A stretch of DNA of 64,000 nucleotides from Prochlorococcus sp. AG-355-P07 (GTDB lineage Bacteria; Cyanobacteriota; Cyanobacteriia; PCC-6307; Cyanobiaceae). Position numbers and translations under genes: made by a program. Each line of letters opens with the position of its first letter. Within the stretch, counting starts at the first letter, position 1. The DNA lies in NCBI GenBank assembly GCA_003280575.1, contig QCEN01000007.1:1-64000 (forward strand). Direction: 5' to 3'. This document shows positions 28,155-37,760 of this stretch, piece after piece. The notes beneath the pieces are model-generated. The model searched no databases. It was given only the letters and a program-made list of their open reading frames with translations, and had not been told where the DNA came from.

Positions 28155-30599
28155 CTAATTCCTCAATTTAGTATTAAAACATTTTTCAACATTAGAAATG
28201 ATATTTGAATGTATTGATGTAATGTCCGAGTCCAGTAATGTTTTATCTTTATCTCTATAAGATAATCTAAATGTATAACTTATATGATCATCTCCAAATT
28301 TAGGATCTTCAAAAACATCAAGTAAATTTACATCCTCTAAGAGATTTCTTCCTGTTTTTCTTATCTGTGATGTTATTTCGCTAATTAAAAATTTTTTACT
28401 GAAAACAAAATTTATATCCCTTTCCATTTTCGGAACAATTGGATATTGCTTATATATTGGAATCCATTTATTTTTTCTGGTACTAGCTCCCAAGAGGTTA
28501 GAAATATTTATCTTAAATAAATAAACTTTTTTTAATGACTTCTTTTCTAATATTAGTTTGGGATGTATTTCACCAAAATAACCTGCATCTTTCCCTTCAA
28601 TAACTAATTTCGCAGTTCTACCTGGATGAAGAAAATCAATCGAATCAGTAGGTTTATCTTCAATTTTTATGTTCAAAGATAATAAAGCCTCCTTTAACTT
28701 CCCTCTGGCCTGGTAAAAATTAAGATCGTCATCCTTACCCGAATTTATCCATTTTCCAAATTTTTTATTTCCATAAATCGCACCATTCAGAACTTCTTCT
28801 TGAATGAACTCAGTTTTCTTTTCAAAAACATTCCCAATTTCAAATATATAACAACTTTCTTGTCCAGCTTTTATATTACGGTTAACTATCTCCAAATGTT
28901 CTTTCCAGATATTATCTCTAAGACAACTTGTCTCTAATAATAAAGGATTAGAAATCTTTATGAGTTTTTCATTATCTTCAGGAACAAGAGAGTAGCTTAA
29001 TACCTCGTTAAAACCATTTTCTATAAAACCATTTTTTACTTTTCTCAATACCAACTGTTCTGATGACAATTTTCCAGGTTTAATTGGATTAGGAAGTTTT
29101 AAGTCGAATCTGTCATACCCTATTAATCTCGCTATTTCTTCAATTAAATCTATTTCTCTTATTAAATCATGAGATCTATTAGGAATTACTGCTACATCCC
29201 AGCCATATTCTTTTTTCTTTAAAGTACAACCTATGAGCTTTAATTTATCAACTATTTCATTATCAGTTAAATTTCTTTTTTCAAATTGATCATTAATTAT
29301 TAATGGACCAAGAATTTTATTTATTCGATTTCTCCGTAGTTTAATAAATATATCCTCATTACTTATTAAATTGGAAGTATTGATGATTGGTGAATCAATA
29401 GAAAAATATTCTTCTAAAAGATTAATTGCCCTTGTTAGTGCACTTATTGTATTTTTTGATGAAATCCCTTTTTCATATCTGCTGCTAGATTCTGTTCTTA
29501 TGCCAATCGCCTTTGAAGATTTTCTTATAATTACTGGATTAAAAACAGCACCTTCAAGGTAAATAGATGAGGTAGTATTAGTTACAGAAGTCTCTAAACC
29601 GCCTATCAACCCAGCAATAGCTACCGGTTTATCACAACAAGTAATAATTGTGATATTGTCATTCAAGTCGTATTCTTTACCATCTAAGCAAATAAGGCTT
29701 TCGTTATCCTTGCCTTTTCTTACAGAGAAATCTTCTGGAGAAACTTCCTTACCAATCAAGTTTGACAGTTTATCTTTATCAAACGCATGCAAAGGTTGAC
29801 CTTGTTCTAAAAGAATATAATTTGTTAAATCAACTAGAAGATTAATAGATTTTATACCTGATTTTTCTATACGGTCTTTAAGCCAATTTGGCGATAATTT
29901 CTCTCCATTTACTCCATCAATGCAGCTTATTGTATAAATGCCATTAGATTCTATAGCCTCTGGACAAAGCTTAACTCCCTTAAGTAAATGAATATCGTAT
30001 TTATGGCTTAATTCTGGAAAATTTAAAGTGGATTCTAAAAGGGCAGAAATTTCACGGGCTATACCAATAACAGACATTCCGTCAGGTCTATTAGCTGTAA
30101 TGGCTAAATCATATATAAAATCATTTAATTGAAGCACGTCAGACGCTGGAGTGCCCAATTCATATTTTAAAGCTAAATCTTCATCAATGATCTCTATCCC
30201 CTCGCTAGAGTCTTCTAAACCCAGTTCCTGCAGTGAACATATCATTCCTTCACTCATGACACCTCTAATTTCACTTCTTTTAATAGTTAAATCAACAGCA
30301 TTTAATTTAGCGCCGACAGTAGCAATATAAACATAAATATTTGGTTTAATATTGCGCGCACCACAGATAATTTGTAAATTCTTTGAATTGCCAATATCGA
30401 CTTGGCAAATTGAAAGTTTGTCAGATCCTTCGTGTTTTAAAACAGATAATACCTTACCTAAAACAACACCATTTACATTTTCTGAACAATCTTCTAATGA
30501 TTCAACCTCAAATCCACCAATAGACAATTTCTCAGAGAGATCTTCAGGAGTAGAAGTAATTTCTACTAAATTTTTCAACCAATTTTGAGAAACTTTCAT
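28155..30599 (-). CDS. pheT: Phenylalanyl-tRNA synthetase beta chain
   Basis: Non-catalytic, tRNA-binding and editing subunit of the alpha2beta2 PheRS. The 814 aa protein shows the N-terminal tRNA-binding domain (GVVLGKVLSVLKHEGSDKLS), the B3/B4 editing region (AITANRPDGMSVIGIAREIS), B5, the class II-like core (IEEIARLIGYDRF) and the C-terminal anticodon-binding domain (YPIVPKMERDINFVF). Length is normal. pheS is not in this window. Divergent from rpmG. Confidence 0.97.
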   Translation of the reverse strand: MKVSQNWLKNLVEITSTPEDLSEKLSIGGFEVESLEDCSENVNGVVLGKVLSVLKHEGSDKLSICQVDIGNSKNLQIICGARNIKPNIYVYIATVGAKLNAVDLTIKRSEIRGVMSEGMICSLQELGLEDSSEGIEIIDEDLALKYELGTPASDVLQLNDFIYDLAITANRPDGMSVIGIAREISALLESTLNFPELSHKYDIHLLKGVKLCPEAIESNGIYTISCIDGVNGEKLSPNWLKDRIEKSGIKSINLLVDLTNYILLEQGQPLHAFDKDKLSNLIGKEVSPEDFSVRKGKDNESLICLDGKEYDLNDNITIITCCDKPVAIAGLIGGLETSVTNTTSSIYLEGAVFNPVIIRKSSKAIGIRTESSSRYEKGISSKNTISALTRAINLLEEYFSIDSPIINTSNLISNEDIFIKLRRNRINKILGPLIINDQFEKRNLTDNEIVDKLKLIGCTLKKKEYGWDVAVIPNRSHDLIREIDLIEEIARLIGYDRFDLKLPNPIKPGKLSSEQLVLRKVKNGFIENGFNEVLSYSLVPEDNEKLIKISNPLLLETSCLRDNIWKEHLEIVNRNIKAGQESCYIFEIGNVFEKKTEFIQEEVLNGAIYGNKKFGKWINSGKDDDLNFYQARGKLKEALLSLNIKIEDKPTDSIDFLHPGRTAKLVIEGKDAGYFGEIHPKLILEKKSLKKVYLFKINISNLLGASTRKNKWIPIYKQYPIVPKMERDINFVFSKKFLISEITSQIRKTGRNLLEDVNLLDVFEDPKFGDDHISYTFRLSYRDKDKTLLDSDITSIHSNIISNVEKCFNTKLRN

Positions 30600-30700
30600 A
30601 TATATTTTTTAATCAATGATGATAAAAGAAATGAGTATATCTTCAAAAAAGTTTGTTGAAGATGTACAATAGAAAATTATACAATAAAGTATTAATTAAA

Positions 30701-30895
30701 ATGGCTAAAAAAGGGACAAGAGTTGTAGTGACCCTGGAATGTACTGAAGCTAGGACAAGCACAGATCCTAAAAGATCTAATGGTGTCTCAAGATATACTA
30801 CTGAAAAGAATCGTAGAAATACAACTGAAAGATTAGAACTAAAAAAATTTAATCCTCATTTAAACAGAATGACAATTCACAAAGAAATTAAGTAA
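30701..30895 (+). CDS. rpmG: 50S ribosomal protein L33
   Basis: 64 aa from the ATG at 30701 ([20 protein letters not shown]), with the conserved [14 protein letters not shown] and [16 protein letters not shown]. An in-frame extension to 30653 exists but lies outside the family's usual start. rpsR follows 17 nt later, so the two form a ribosomal protein pair, probably transcribed on into the RNB gene. Confidence 0.96.
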   Translation: MAKKGTRVVVTLECTEARTSTDPKRSNGVSRYTTEKNRRNTTERLELKKFNPHLNRMTIHKEIK

Positions 30896-30912
30896 TCAAA
30901 TCAAATTAAATC

Positions 30913-31134
30913 ATGCCTAATTCAATTTTTAAAAAACAATTATCACCGATCAAACCTGGAGATCCTATTGACTATAAGGATGTAGAACTACTAAAAAAAT
31001 TCATAACTGAAAGGGGCAAAATCCTACCAAGAAGGATGACAGGATTAACCTCTAAACAACAAAGAGATCTTACATTGGCTGTAAAGAGAGCCAGAATCGT
31101 AGCTCTTTTACCCTTCGTAAATCCTGAAGGATAA
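30913..31134 (+). CDS. rpsR: 30S ribosomal protein S18
   Basis: 73 aa with the S18 core: [35 protein letters not shown] and [14 protein letters not shown]. It lies downstream of rpmG, an arrangement common in cyanobacteria and plastids. The RNB-domain nuclease gene follows 45 nt later on the same strand. Confidence 0.97.
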   Translation: MPNSIFKKQLSPIKPGDPIDYKDVELLKKFITERGKILPRRMTGLTSKQQRDLTLAVKRARIVALLPFVNPEG

Positions 31135-31179
31135 TTTCATATTGAATATAGTTGGCACTATAATTAATATCTCAAATAT

Positions 31180-32364
31180 TTGAAAGATTTAACTAGTTTA
31201 AAAACGTATATTATTGACTCTGATGATCCACATGAGGTTGATGACGCTATTTCATTAGAAATAAAAGAAGGAAATAAAAAAAATTTATGGATACATATTA
31301 GCAATCCATGCAAACTCTTTTTGCATGACTCTAATGTTGACATAAATGCAAGAAAGAGAAATAGCAGTTTATATTTAATTGATCAATATGTCCCAATGCT
31401 ACCTAAAGAAATTCTTGAAAAGGCAAATCTAGCTCAAAATAAAGTTTCAGAAACTATTAGTGCTGCAATAGAATTCAATGACGATGGATCAATAAATAGA
31501 TATGAAATAACCGAAGCAATAATAAAACCAAAATATCAACTAACATATGAAGATGCAAATGAAATATTAGAAATAGAACCTAAAGAAGAAATAGAATTAA
31601 TTGAGATTAAAAATTTATTAGAAAAAAGTATTAAATTCAGAAAGAAACAAGGAGCAATTATTTTTGAAAGTCCTAATTGTAAAATTAAATTATATGAGGA
31701 TAAGATTATACTAACTAAATTAGAGAAAACAATATCACAAATTATAGTTGCAGAATCAATGATATTAATGGGTTATGTAACAAGTTTATTTATAGATAAA
31801 AATAATTTAACGGCTGCATTTAGGATTCAAAAATTAAACTGCAATCCTACTGAAATACTTAATAGATACAATGATAGTGATATTAAATATATAATATTAA
31901 AACAATATATGGGAAGAAGTTATATAACTACTAAGCCAGGAATCCATGAATCATTAGGCCTTAAAATGTATGTACAATGTACATCACCATTAAGAAGATA
32001 TCTTGATTTAGTTATACAAAGGCAAGTCTATAATAAAATTAATAATTACGAAGTTCTAAGTAAAGATTCAGTCACTAAGATAATTGATTATTCAAAAAAT
32101 AGACAATCAGAGAATAATAATATATTTAAAAATGATAAATTTAAGTATTTAAAATTATTTTTTAAGAACGAGAAAAAAGATTTTTATAAAATAATATTCG
32201 TTAAGTGGATTAATCATAAAAAAAATATTGCTTTGGTTTATTTTCCAGATTATTCACTAGAAATACTTATTACTCTATTTGTATCAATAGAAATATATAG
32301 TAATAAAATATATAAAGTTAAATATATTATAAATGATAGTAATCTTTTAGAGTTTATTTATTAA
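31180..32364 (+). CDS. Short RNB-domain exoribonuclease
   Basis: The 394 aa protein is essentially a lone RNB (RNase II/R) catalytic domain. It starts almost at the active site (YIIDSDDPHEVDDAISLE, with the metal-binding acidic cluster) and continues with LWIHIS, YLIDQYVPMLPKEI, and the conserved TSPLRRYLDLVIQRQ near residue 275. No cold-shock or S1 domain is present before or after it. It should be a 3'-5' exonuclease core without the usual RNA-channel domains. The start is TTG at 31180, forced by the position of the active site. Compare the degenerate full-length homologue at 47003. Confidence 0.85.
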   Translation: MKDLTSLKTYIIDSDDPHEVDDAISLEIKEGNKKNLWIHISNPCKLFLHDSNVDINARKRNSSLYLIDQYVPMLPKEILEKANLAQNKVSETISAAIEFNDDGSINRYEITEAIIKPKYQLTYEDANEILEIEPKEEIELIEIKNLLEKSIKFRKKQGAIIFESPNCKIKLYEDKIILTKLEKTISQIIVAESMILMGYVTSLFIDKNNLTAAFRIQKLNCNPTEILNRYNDSDIKYIILKQYMGRSYITTKPGIHESLGLKMYVQCTSPLRRYLDLVIQRQVYNKINNYEVLSKDSVTKIIDYSKNRQSENNNIFKNDKFKYLKLFFKNEKKDFYKIIFVKWINHKKNIALVYFPDYSLEILITLFVSIEIYSNKIYKVKYIINDSNLLEFIY

Positions 32365-32432
32365 TAAGATAATAAATATATTAGGTTGTTATTAGGTTAA
32401 AAAATATCTGTTAGTATTAATAAAAAAGCTTT

Positions 32433-33977
32433 ATGACTTTTGTCATTACCACACCTTTATATTATGTTAATGATAAACCTCATCTAGGAAGCGTATATAC
32501 AACAATAATTTGTGACTCAATAGCTAGGTATAAAAGGCTTGCAGGTGAAGATGTTATTTTCATCACTGGTGTTGATGAACATGGTTTGAAAATACAAAGA
32601 ACAGCTAATGAAAAGGGTATTGAACCAAAATCACATTGTGATGAAATCTCAAAAGTCTTTAATAATAATTGGAAAAATTGGAATATATCCTTTGATAAAT
32701 TTATAAGAACTAGCTCAAAAGATCATGAATTTGTTGTTAATGAATTTTATGAAAGAGTAAAAGCATCAGATGATATCTATATGGGAGTTCAAAAAGGTTG
32801 GTATTGTGTTGGTTGTGAAGAATTTAAAGATAATCCAGAAAATTCCCCAACATACAAGTGTCCCATACATCAAAAAAATCTAGAATGGAAAAATGAAGAG
32901 AATCTCTTTTTTAGGCTTTCAAAATATCAAAAAGAAATTGAGAAAATAATCAAACAACCTTCTTTTATAGAGCCAATAGAAAGAAAGAATGAAATTATAA
33001 ATTTTGTGTCTAAAGGTTTAAAGGATTTTTCAATTTCAAGAACAAATGTCTCATGGGGAATTCCTGTCCCTGGTTACGATAAACATACCTTTTATGTATG
33101 GTTTGATGCTTTACTTGGATATGTAAGCGCCATTAGCTCTGATGCGACAGAACACTCATTGGAAAAATCAATTAATGGAGGATGGCCAGCTGATGTTCAT
33201 TTTATTGGTAAAGATATTCTGAGATTCCATGCTGTATATTGGCCCGCAATGCTCATTTCTGCCAATATTAAAATTCCAAAAAAGGTTTTTGGGCATGGGT
33301 TTCTTACAAGAGAGGGGCAAAAAATGGGTAAAAGCTTGGGAAATGTACTCGACCCTGATTTATTGCTTACAAAATACGGAAATGATCCTGTAAGGTGGTA
33401 CCTCATTAAAGACATATCACTAGGAAATGATGGAGATTTTCAAGATAAAAGATTTGTTGACATTATCAATAACGACTTAGCTAATACAATTGGTAATTTA
33501 TTAAATAGAACATCATCTATGTCTAGAAAATGGTTTGATAATAAAGTGCCAAATAGTGAAAAAACTTTAAGTGAAAATAAATTAGAGATTTCGGCCAAAA
33601 TTGCCGTCGAGAACTATATTTATAATTTTGATAACTACAAATTAGATCTTGCCGCTAATGAAGTCCTTAGCTTAGCAATTAATACAAATTTGTATTTAAA
33701 TGATAATCAGCCTTGGCTGTTAATAAAAGATAAAGATAATCTACCTCTAGTTAAACAAATTATTTATAACGTTTTAGAAAGTACCCGAATAATCGGATTG
33801 TTATTAATACCTTTATTGCCCGAATTATCTACAAAAATTAATGAGCAACTTGGTTCTATATACAGAAAAGAAATTCCTTGGAAACAGCAATTAAGTTGGG
33901 GATTATTAGTAAGTAACTCAAGTCTTCCTAAACCCACTCCAATAATAAATAAACTGGAGTATGAGCAACATTTATAG
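32433..33977 (+). CDS. metG: Methionyl-tRNA synthetase
   Basis: Charges elongator and initiator tRNA-Met. It shows the class I HIGH-type motif (TTPLYYVNDKPHLGSVYTT), a zinc-knuckle region (YCVGCEEF...YKCPIHQ), WFDALLGYVSA and the KMSKS-type KMGKSLGN. At 514 aa it lacks the extra C-terminal tRNA-binding domain seen in some bacteria. Its 3' end overlaps the start of the LptC-like gene by 17 nt. Confidence 0.96.
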   Translation: MTFVITTPLYYVNDKPHLGSVYTTIICDSIARYKRLAGEDVIFITGVDEHGLKIQRTANEKGIEPKSHCDEISKVFNNNWKNWNISFDKFIRTSSKDHEFVVNEFYERVKASDDIYMGVQKGWYCVGCEEFKDNPENSPTYKCPIHQKNLEWKNEENLFFRLSKYQKEIEKIIKQPSFIEPIERKNEIINFVSKGLKDFSISRTNVSWGIPVPGYDKHTFYVWFDALLGYVSAISSDATEHSLEKSINGGWPADVHFIGKDILRFHAVYWPAMLISANIKIPKKVFGHGFLTREGQKMGKSLGNVLDPDLLLTKYGNDPVRWYLIKDISLGNDGDFQDKRFVDIINNDLANTIGNLLNRTSSMSRKWFDNKVPNSEKTLSENKLEISAKIAVENYIYNFDNYKLDLAANEVLSLAINTNLYLNDNQPWLLIKDKDNLPLVKQIIYNVLESTRIIGLLLIPLLPELSTKINEQLGSIYRKEIPWKQQLSWGLLVSNSSLPKPTPIINKLEYEQHL

Positions 33978-34584
33978 ATTAATAATTTTCCTTCAATTAT
34001 TTATGCTTGGTTGTGCCCCAAATGTAATTGATGAAAATAAAGTAATACAAAAAATTGAAAGTTTAAATATGACTATTTTATCTAAAAGTGGAGATAAAAT
34101 ATATTCTATTACCAGCCCAAATTCAAGTTATGACAATATTGGATTAGAATTCGAATTAAAAAATCCTATCATTAATATTCTCAATGGGGAAGAAACTAAA
34201 TATATTATTAGCTCAGAAGAATCTTCATTATCAGACAACAATAAACTCCTGAAATTGAAAGGTAATGTTAAATTAAGAACTCTTAAAAAAGATGGGGATA
34301 TTTTATATGCTGATAATTTTACTTGGAATATAGAAAATACTAAATATTTATTAGAGGGTAATATAAGATTTGAAAATCAAAATATCATCTTAAATTCAGG
34401 AAAAGCCATATTGGATTCAGCTAATATAATTGAATTTTTCAATCCCGTAAAATATATAATAAAAGATGAAAATAACGAAAATAAATATGAAATAAATTCA
34501 GAAAATGCTTACTATAATTTAAATACTAAATCAGTAAGTTTTAAAGCAAAAGATAAAAGAGTTAAATCAATAATTTATTTTTAA
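33961..34584 (+). CDS. lptC: LptC-like lipopolysaccharide-transport lipoprotein
   Basis: 207 aa. The N terminus is a short hydrophobic leader ending in a lipobox (LFMLGCAPN, cysteine at residue 18), so it should be a membrane-anchored lipoprotein. The rest is beta-rich with repeating segments (KLKGNVKLRTLKKDGDILYA, LEGNIRFE...LNSGKAILD) as in the LptC/OstA jellyroll family that passes LPS across the periplasm. The exact symbol is a family-level inference. It overlaps metG at its start and the convergent gene by 4 nt at its end. Confidence 0.75.
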   Translation: MSNIYRLIIFLQLFMLGCAPNVIDENKVIQKIESLNMTILSKSGDKIYSITSPNSSYDNIGLEFELKNPIINILNGEETKYIISSEESSLSDNNKLLKLKGNVKLRTLKKDGDILYADNFTWNIENTKYLLEGNIRFENQNIILNSGKAILDSANIIEFFNPVKYIIKDENNENKYEINSENAYYNLNTKSVSFKAKDKRVKSIIYF

Positions 34585-35207
34585 ATTTTATTTTTTGAAA
34601 AAATATTATTAATTTTTTTGGACCAGTTATTAATCCATTTTTCATCAGACTTGGTAAAGCACTTAGCACTCCAGCCTCCTATCAATATAAAAGCTTTATT
34701 ATTAATAGGTACAACTAAGATAGATGGAATGTCGGCACAAAAATTAAAAAATTCATCTCTTCCAGGATAAAATTTAGTGTTTGCTAATGATATTAATTTC
34801 ATATCTTTTATAGATCTCAGACAAGTTTCCCCTGGTTTGAAATCATTATTTGAAGTCATTCCCCTCCTCAATATATTAACGCCATCATTGTGGATTAATA
34901 TTGCTGCTGCTGCTGTAGAAGTTAATATCGCTTCAGAACCCCATGCAAGTTCATCAATAACTTCATCCGGCATGGTGCTATCGAAGAGAAACTTATTTTC
35001 TCCTTTTAAAGCAACTTTCTCACCAGCTAATGGTTCGAATTGTTTAAATAAAAAACCTATCAAAATAACAATTAATGAAGCTATTGCAGCTAACACTTGT
35101 GCTCTTTCAAGCTCAGGACTGATAGTTTCTATTGAAATGAAATTTGCTATCTGAAAAATAAATAGTATTGCACCGACTAATATTAATGATTTCCCATTGA
35201 ATCCCAT
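34581..35207 (-). CDS. Cofactor assembly of complex C subunit B (CCB2/CCB4-like)
   Basis: 208 aa. Two hydrophobic N-terminal segments (about residues 8-26 and 36-55) are followed by a soluble domain with DELAWGSEAILTSTAAAAILI and VVPINNKAFILIGGWSAKCF. This matches the cyanobacterial family related to plastid CCB2/CCB4, which helps attach heme c(i) to cytochrome b6. Function is inferred from the family; the start is ATG. Confidence 0.75.
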   Translation of the reverse strand: MGFNGKSLILVGAILFIFQIANFISIETISPELERAQVLAAIASLIVILIGFLFKQFEPLAGEKVALKGENKFLFDSTMPDEVIDELAWGSEAILTSTAAAAILIHNDGVNILRRGMTSNNDFKPGETCLRSIKDMKLISLANTKFYPGRDEFFNFCADIPSILVVPINNKAFILIGGWSAKCFTKSDEKWINNWSKKINNIFSKNKI

Positions 35208-35318
35208 ATTTTAAATATGTTTTTTCTAATTAAATTATGCAAATATTATATTGTTTAGTACATTTAAAATTACTCAAACATATGGTTTTTAATATATAAT
35301 TAATCAAAACCTTTTAAA

Positions 35319-35630
35319 ATGAACCTAAACATCAATAAATATATACTTTCCCTTATCTTTAGTGGATTAATTTTTATTCTTATCCCCTCGACTACATACG
35401 CAAATGAAATTAGTATTTTAAATAATTATTTTGGTATCACTCAACAGAAAACTATTATAAATTACGAAAAAAGTCAGCCTTCATCTATTGACAACCCAGT
35501 GGTTGATCCAAATTTTAACACTATGAGATCAAAAGATACTGAGAGTTCAACAGCTACTTATATAGTTATAGGTTTGTTAGTTGCAGCCACAATTATTCCA
35601 TTAGCTACATGGTGGTATTTCTCTAAATAA
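35319..35630 (+). CDS. Small membrane protein with signal peptide (unknown)
   Basis: 103 aa. A signal-peptide-like N terminus (ILSLIFSGLIFILIPSTTYA, cleavage likely after TYA) precedes a short polar middle. One C-terminal transmembrane helix (TYIVIGLLVAATIIPLATWW) is followed by YFSK. The likely topology is therefore a small periplasmic domain anchored by one helix. I do not recognise the family. cobU starts 10 nt downstream on the same strand. Confidence 0.7.
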   Translation: MNLNINKYILSLIFSGLIFILIPSTTYANEISILNNYFGITQQKTIINYEKSQPSSIDNPVVDPNFNTMRSKDTESSTATYIVIGLLVAATIIPLATWWYFSK

Positions 35631-35640
35631 TAGAGAATTT

Positions 35641-36201
35641 ATGAATGCTAAGGATTTAAGTATAAGTGAATATTCATCTCATATAGTTTTTATTACAGGA
35701 GGGACAAAGAGTGGCAAAAGTGAATTCGCAGAGCATCTTGCAAAAGAGGTAAAAAATTTATCATATGTTGCCTTGTCTGAAAACAATTTGAATGATAAAG
35801 AATGGCAAAATAAAATTAATTTACATCGAAAAAGGAGGCCAAAAGATTGGAAGTTAATAGAAACGACAAATCTTTTAAAAACATTAAGGAAAGAAGAAGG
35901 TCCATTATTAATAGATTCGATTGGCGGATTCGTTATGAAAAGTATCGGCAAGAATAAAAATAAATGGTCAACAAATATGGATTCACTTATGAGTCTCTTA
36001 ATGAAAAGAAAAAGCATAACAATTATTGTTGGGGAACAAGTAGGTTGGAGTCTGGTCTCTGAATATAAAGTTGGTAATACCTATATTGAAAGAATCGGCG
36101 AACTCCAAAAGAGAATAACCAAAATATCAAAAGATAATTGGCTTGCAGTAAACGGCAGAGCAATAAAAATAGATGAAATAAGTATTGAGATACCTACTTA
36201 A
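35641..36201 (+). CDS. cobU: Adenosylcobinamide kinase / guanylyltransferase
   Basis: Late cobalamin step: phosphorylates adenosylcobinamide and adds GMP before the lower ligand is joined. The P-loop FITGGTKSGKSEFAE is near residue 18, followed by RPKDWKLIETT and LLIDSIGGF. GEQVGWSLVSEYKVGNTYIE is a variant of the usual EVG.G..P segment. It is 186 aa, normal length. With cobN in the window it supports de novo cobamide synthesis. trmL begins 2 nt downstream. Confidence 0.9.
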   Translation: MNAKDLSISEYSSHIVFITGGTKSGKSEFAEHLAKEVKNLSYVALSENNLNDKEWQNKINLHRKRRPKDWKLIETTNLLKTLRKEEGPLLIDSIGGFVMKSIGKNKNKWSTNMDSLMSLLMKRKSITIIVGEQVGWSLVSEYKVGNTYIERIGELQKRITKISKDNWLAVNGRAIKIDEISIEIPT

Positions 36202-36203
36202 AA

Positions 36204-36686
36204 TTGGAAGTCGCTCTTTTTGAACCTAGAATCCCACAAAATACAGGTAATATTGCCAGATCATGTGCTGCGTTTAATATACCTTTAAATCTTATAGAGC
36301 CCTTAGGTTTTAAACTAGAAGATAAATATTTAAAGAGAGCAGGATTAGACTATTGGCCTCTAGTTACTGTTAATAAGTATGAAAATTTTGAAAAATTTTT
36401 GACGTCAAAAGCAACAAAGAGAATAATCTCTTTTAGTAAAAAAAATGGATTATATTTGAAGGATTTTAAATTTAAGCAAGATGACATTTTGCTATTTGGG
36501 AGAGAAGATTTAGGATTGCCAGATTCCATAATTGGTAAAAGCGACTTTTTAATATCAATATTTATGCCGAATTTACAGACTGGAAACAATGATAAAAAAG
36601 GTGTTAGAAGTCTAAATCTTTCCGTAGCATGTGGAATCGCTATATATGAGGCACACAAACAAATAAATTTTCAAAATGGTAATTAA
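36204..36686 (+). CDS. trmL: tRNA (cytidine/uridine-34-2'-O)-methyltransferase
   Basis: SPOUT-family enzyme that methylates the wobble ribose of certain tRNA-Leu. Signature blocks: LFEPRIPQNTGNIARSCAAF at the start, ILLFGREDLGLPDSI, and the knot region RSLNLSVACGIAIYEAH. At 160 aa it is the normal length. The start is TTG at 36204, two bases after cobU. A tRNA gene lies 29 nt downstream. Confidence 0.93.
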   Translation: MEVALFEPRIPQNTGNIARSCAAFNIPLNLIEPLGFKLEDKYLKRAGLDYWPLVTVNKYENFEKFLTSKATKRIISFSKKNGLYLKDFKFKQDDILLFGREDLGLPDSIIGKSDFLISIFMPNLQTGNNDKKGVRSLNLSVACGIAIYEAHKQINFQNGN

Positions 36687-36715
36687 GTACAACCAATGCC
36701 TTACAATATTCCCAT

Positions 36716-36789
<74 letters not shown>

Positions 36790-36856
36790 TTTTCAATACT
36801 TTTCAATTGAAGAAATTCGGTTAAATTTTAATTGACTAAAACTATTACAAACGATA

Positions 36857-37144
36857 ATGTTTAATTCACTCGGCACAGTCTTAGAGCCAAAGAAATCTAA
36901 AGCAAAATATCCAGAAGCAAGGGTAATAGTTCTTGATGATAGTTTTAATACTTTTCAGCATGTCGCAAATTGTCTTCTTACAATAATCCCTAGTATGGGT
37001 GAAAAAAAGGCATGGGACCTAACCATCAAAGTTGACAAGACAGGATCGGCGGAGGTTTGGAGAGGTAATCTTGAACAAGCAGAGCTATATCATGAGCAAC
37101 TCTTCAGCAAAGGATTAACAATGGCTCCAATTGAGAAAACATAA
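36857..37144 (+). CDS. clpS: ATP-dependent Clp protease adaptor ClpS
   Basis: Adaptor that delivers N-degron substrates to ClpC/ClpP. The 95 aa protein has the ClpS core: ARVIVLDDSFNTFQHVANCLLTIIP and later LEQAELYHEQLFSKGLTMAPIE, with the substrate-pocket DDxxNTF segment. It starts at ATG. It stands alone after the tRNA, at the left edge of the micro-gene island. Confidence 0.93.
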   Translation: MFNSLGTVLEPKKSKAKYPEARVIVLDDSFNTFQHVANCLLTIIPSMGEKKAWDLTIKVDKTGSAEVWRGNLEQAELYHEQLFSKGLTMAPIEKT

Positions 37145-37248
37145 AATAAGTAAAATTGACAGAAAATTTTTGGCTTATAAATTAGAATCGTTCAAGGGTT
37201 AAAAGGTTTTCAAAGAATAATCAAAATAAAGATAAATGTTTTGAATAT

Positions 37249-37407
37249 ATGTTTATTGACTCTGGAAGAATTAATGGTGTTTTAGGAAAAGAAAAACCTC
37301 TTATGACAACCAGAGAAGAACTTAAAGTTGATAAAGCTAGAGATGAATGGAAAAAGTTAATCGCTCAAGGTTGGAGGAAAACTAAACCAGTTTGGGAGGA
37401 CTGTTAG
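37249..37407 (+). CDS. Small DUF1651-like protein
   Basis: 52 aa: MFIDSGRINGVLGKEKPLMT, followed by TREELKVDKARDEW and ending AQGWRKTKPVWEDC. The pattern of a basic helix with regularly spaced A, W and L, then GW, then PVW, resembles the DUF1651 family of marine cyanobacteria, though it is shorter than I expect. The frame stays open upstream to 37186 without a start codon, so a slightly longer ancestral version is possible. Function unknown. Confidence 0.6.
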   Translation: MFIDSGRINGVLGKEKPLMTTREELKVDKARDEWKKLIAQGWRKTKPVWEDC

Positions 37408-37760
37408 TATCCAATATTGTTACTAGGATTAGTTATATAAATTATGAGATTAAGGACGTAGTTAGCGGGTAAATTTAATGGCTTCAAAAGTAACAAAGCC
37501 ATTCCTTGAGTCACATTAAATTCTTTATTTTTCATAAAAAAAGAAAAGTCTCATTTTAATTATAAAAAGACTGTCAAATACAAACTAAAAATACTGAAAA
37601 AAAGATATATATGCATTTATTGATTAAGGATTCTCAAGATATCTTATATCTAAAAAATGTTTTAAAAAATTATAGATTTTGGATTACTTGATATTTTTAT
37701 TTAAAAGAAATCCACGTAATAATCTAATAATCCCTAATATTTGATAATTATAAATACCCA
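37408..37760. other. Gene-poor intergenic stretch in the small-gene island
   Basis: About 350 bases with only weak ORFs: 43 codons on the minus strand (37404-37535) and 26 codons on the plus strand (37611-37691). It contains one clear stem-loop at 37477 and otherwise AT-rich sequence. Confidence 0.6.
37477..37503. repeat. 8-bp inverted repeat (possible RNA hairpin)
   Basis: AATGGCTT and AAGCCATT separated by 11 bases. The stem is perfect. There is no T-run directly after it on either strand, so a small RNA or an mRNA structure is as likely as a terminator. Confidence 0.45.

Noticed and set aside
30653-30700. Extended N terminus of L33 from an upstream ATG.
   Set aside because: The family starts at MAKKGTR; the ATG at 30701 gives the standard 64 aa.
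37404-37535. A 43-codon minus-strand ORF opposite the end of the DUF1651-like gene.
   Set aside because: It runs through the perfect stem-loop at 37477, has no recognisable pattern, and its codon use is not convincing.
37611-37691. A 26-codon plus-strand ORF (MHLLIKDSQ...).
   Set aside because: Short, no motif and no neighbour context; too weak to list as a gene.
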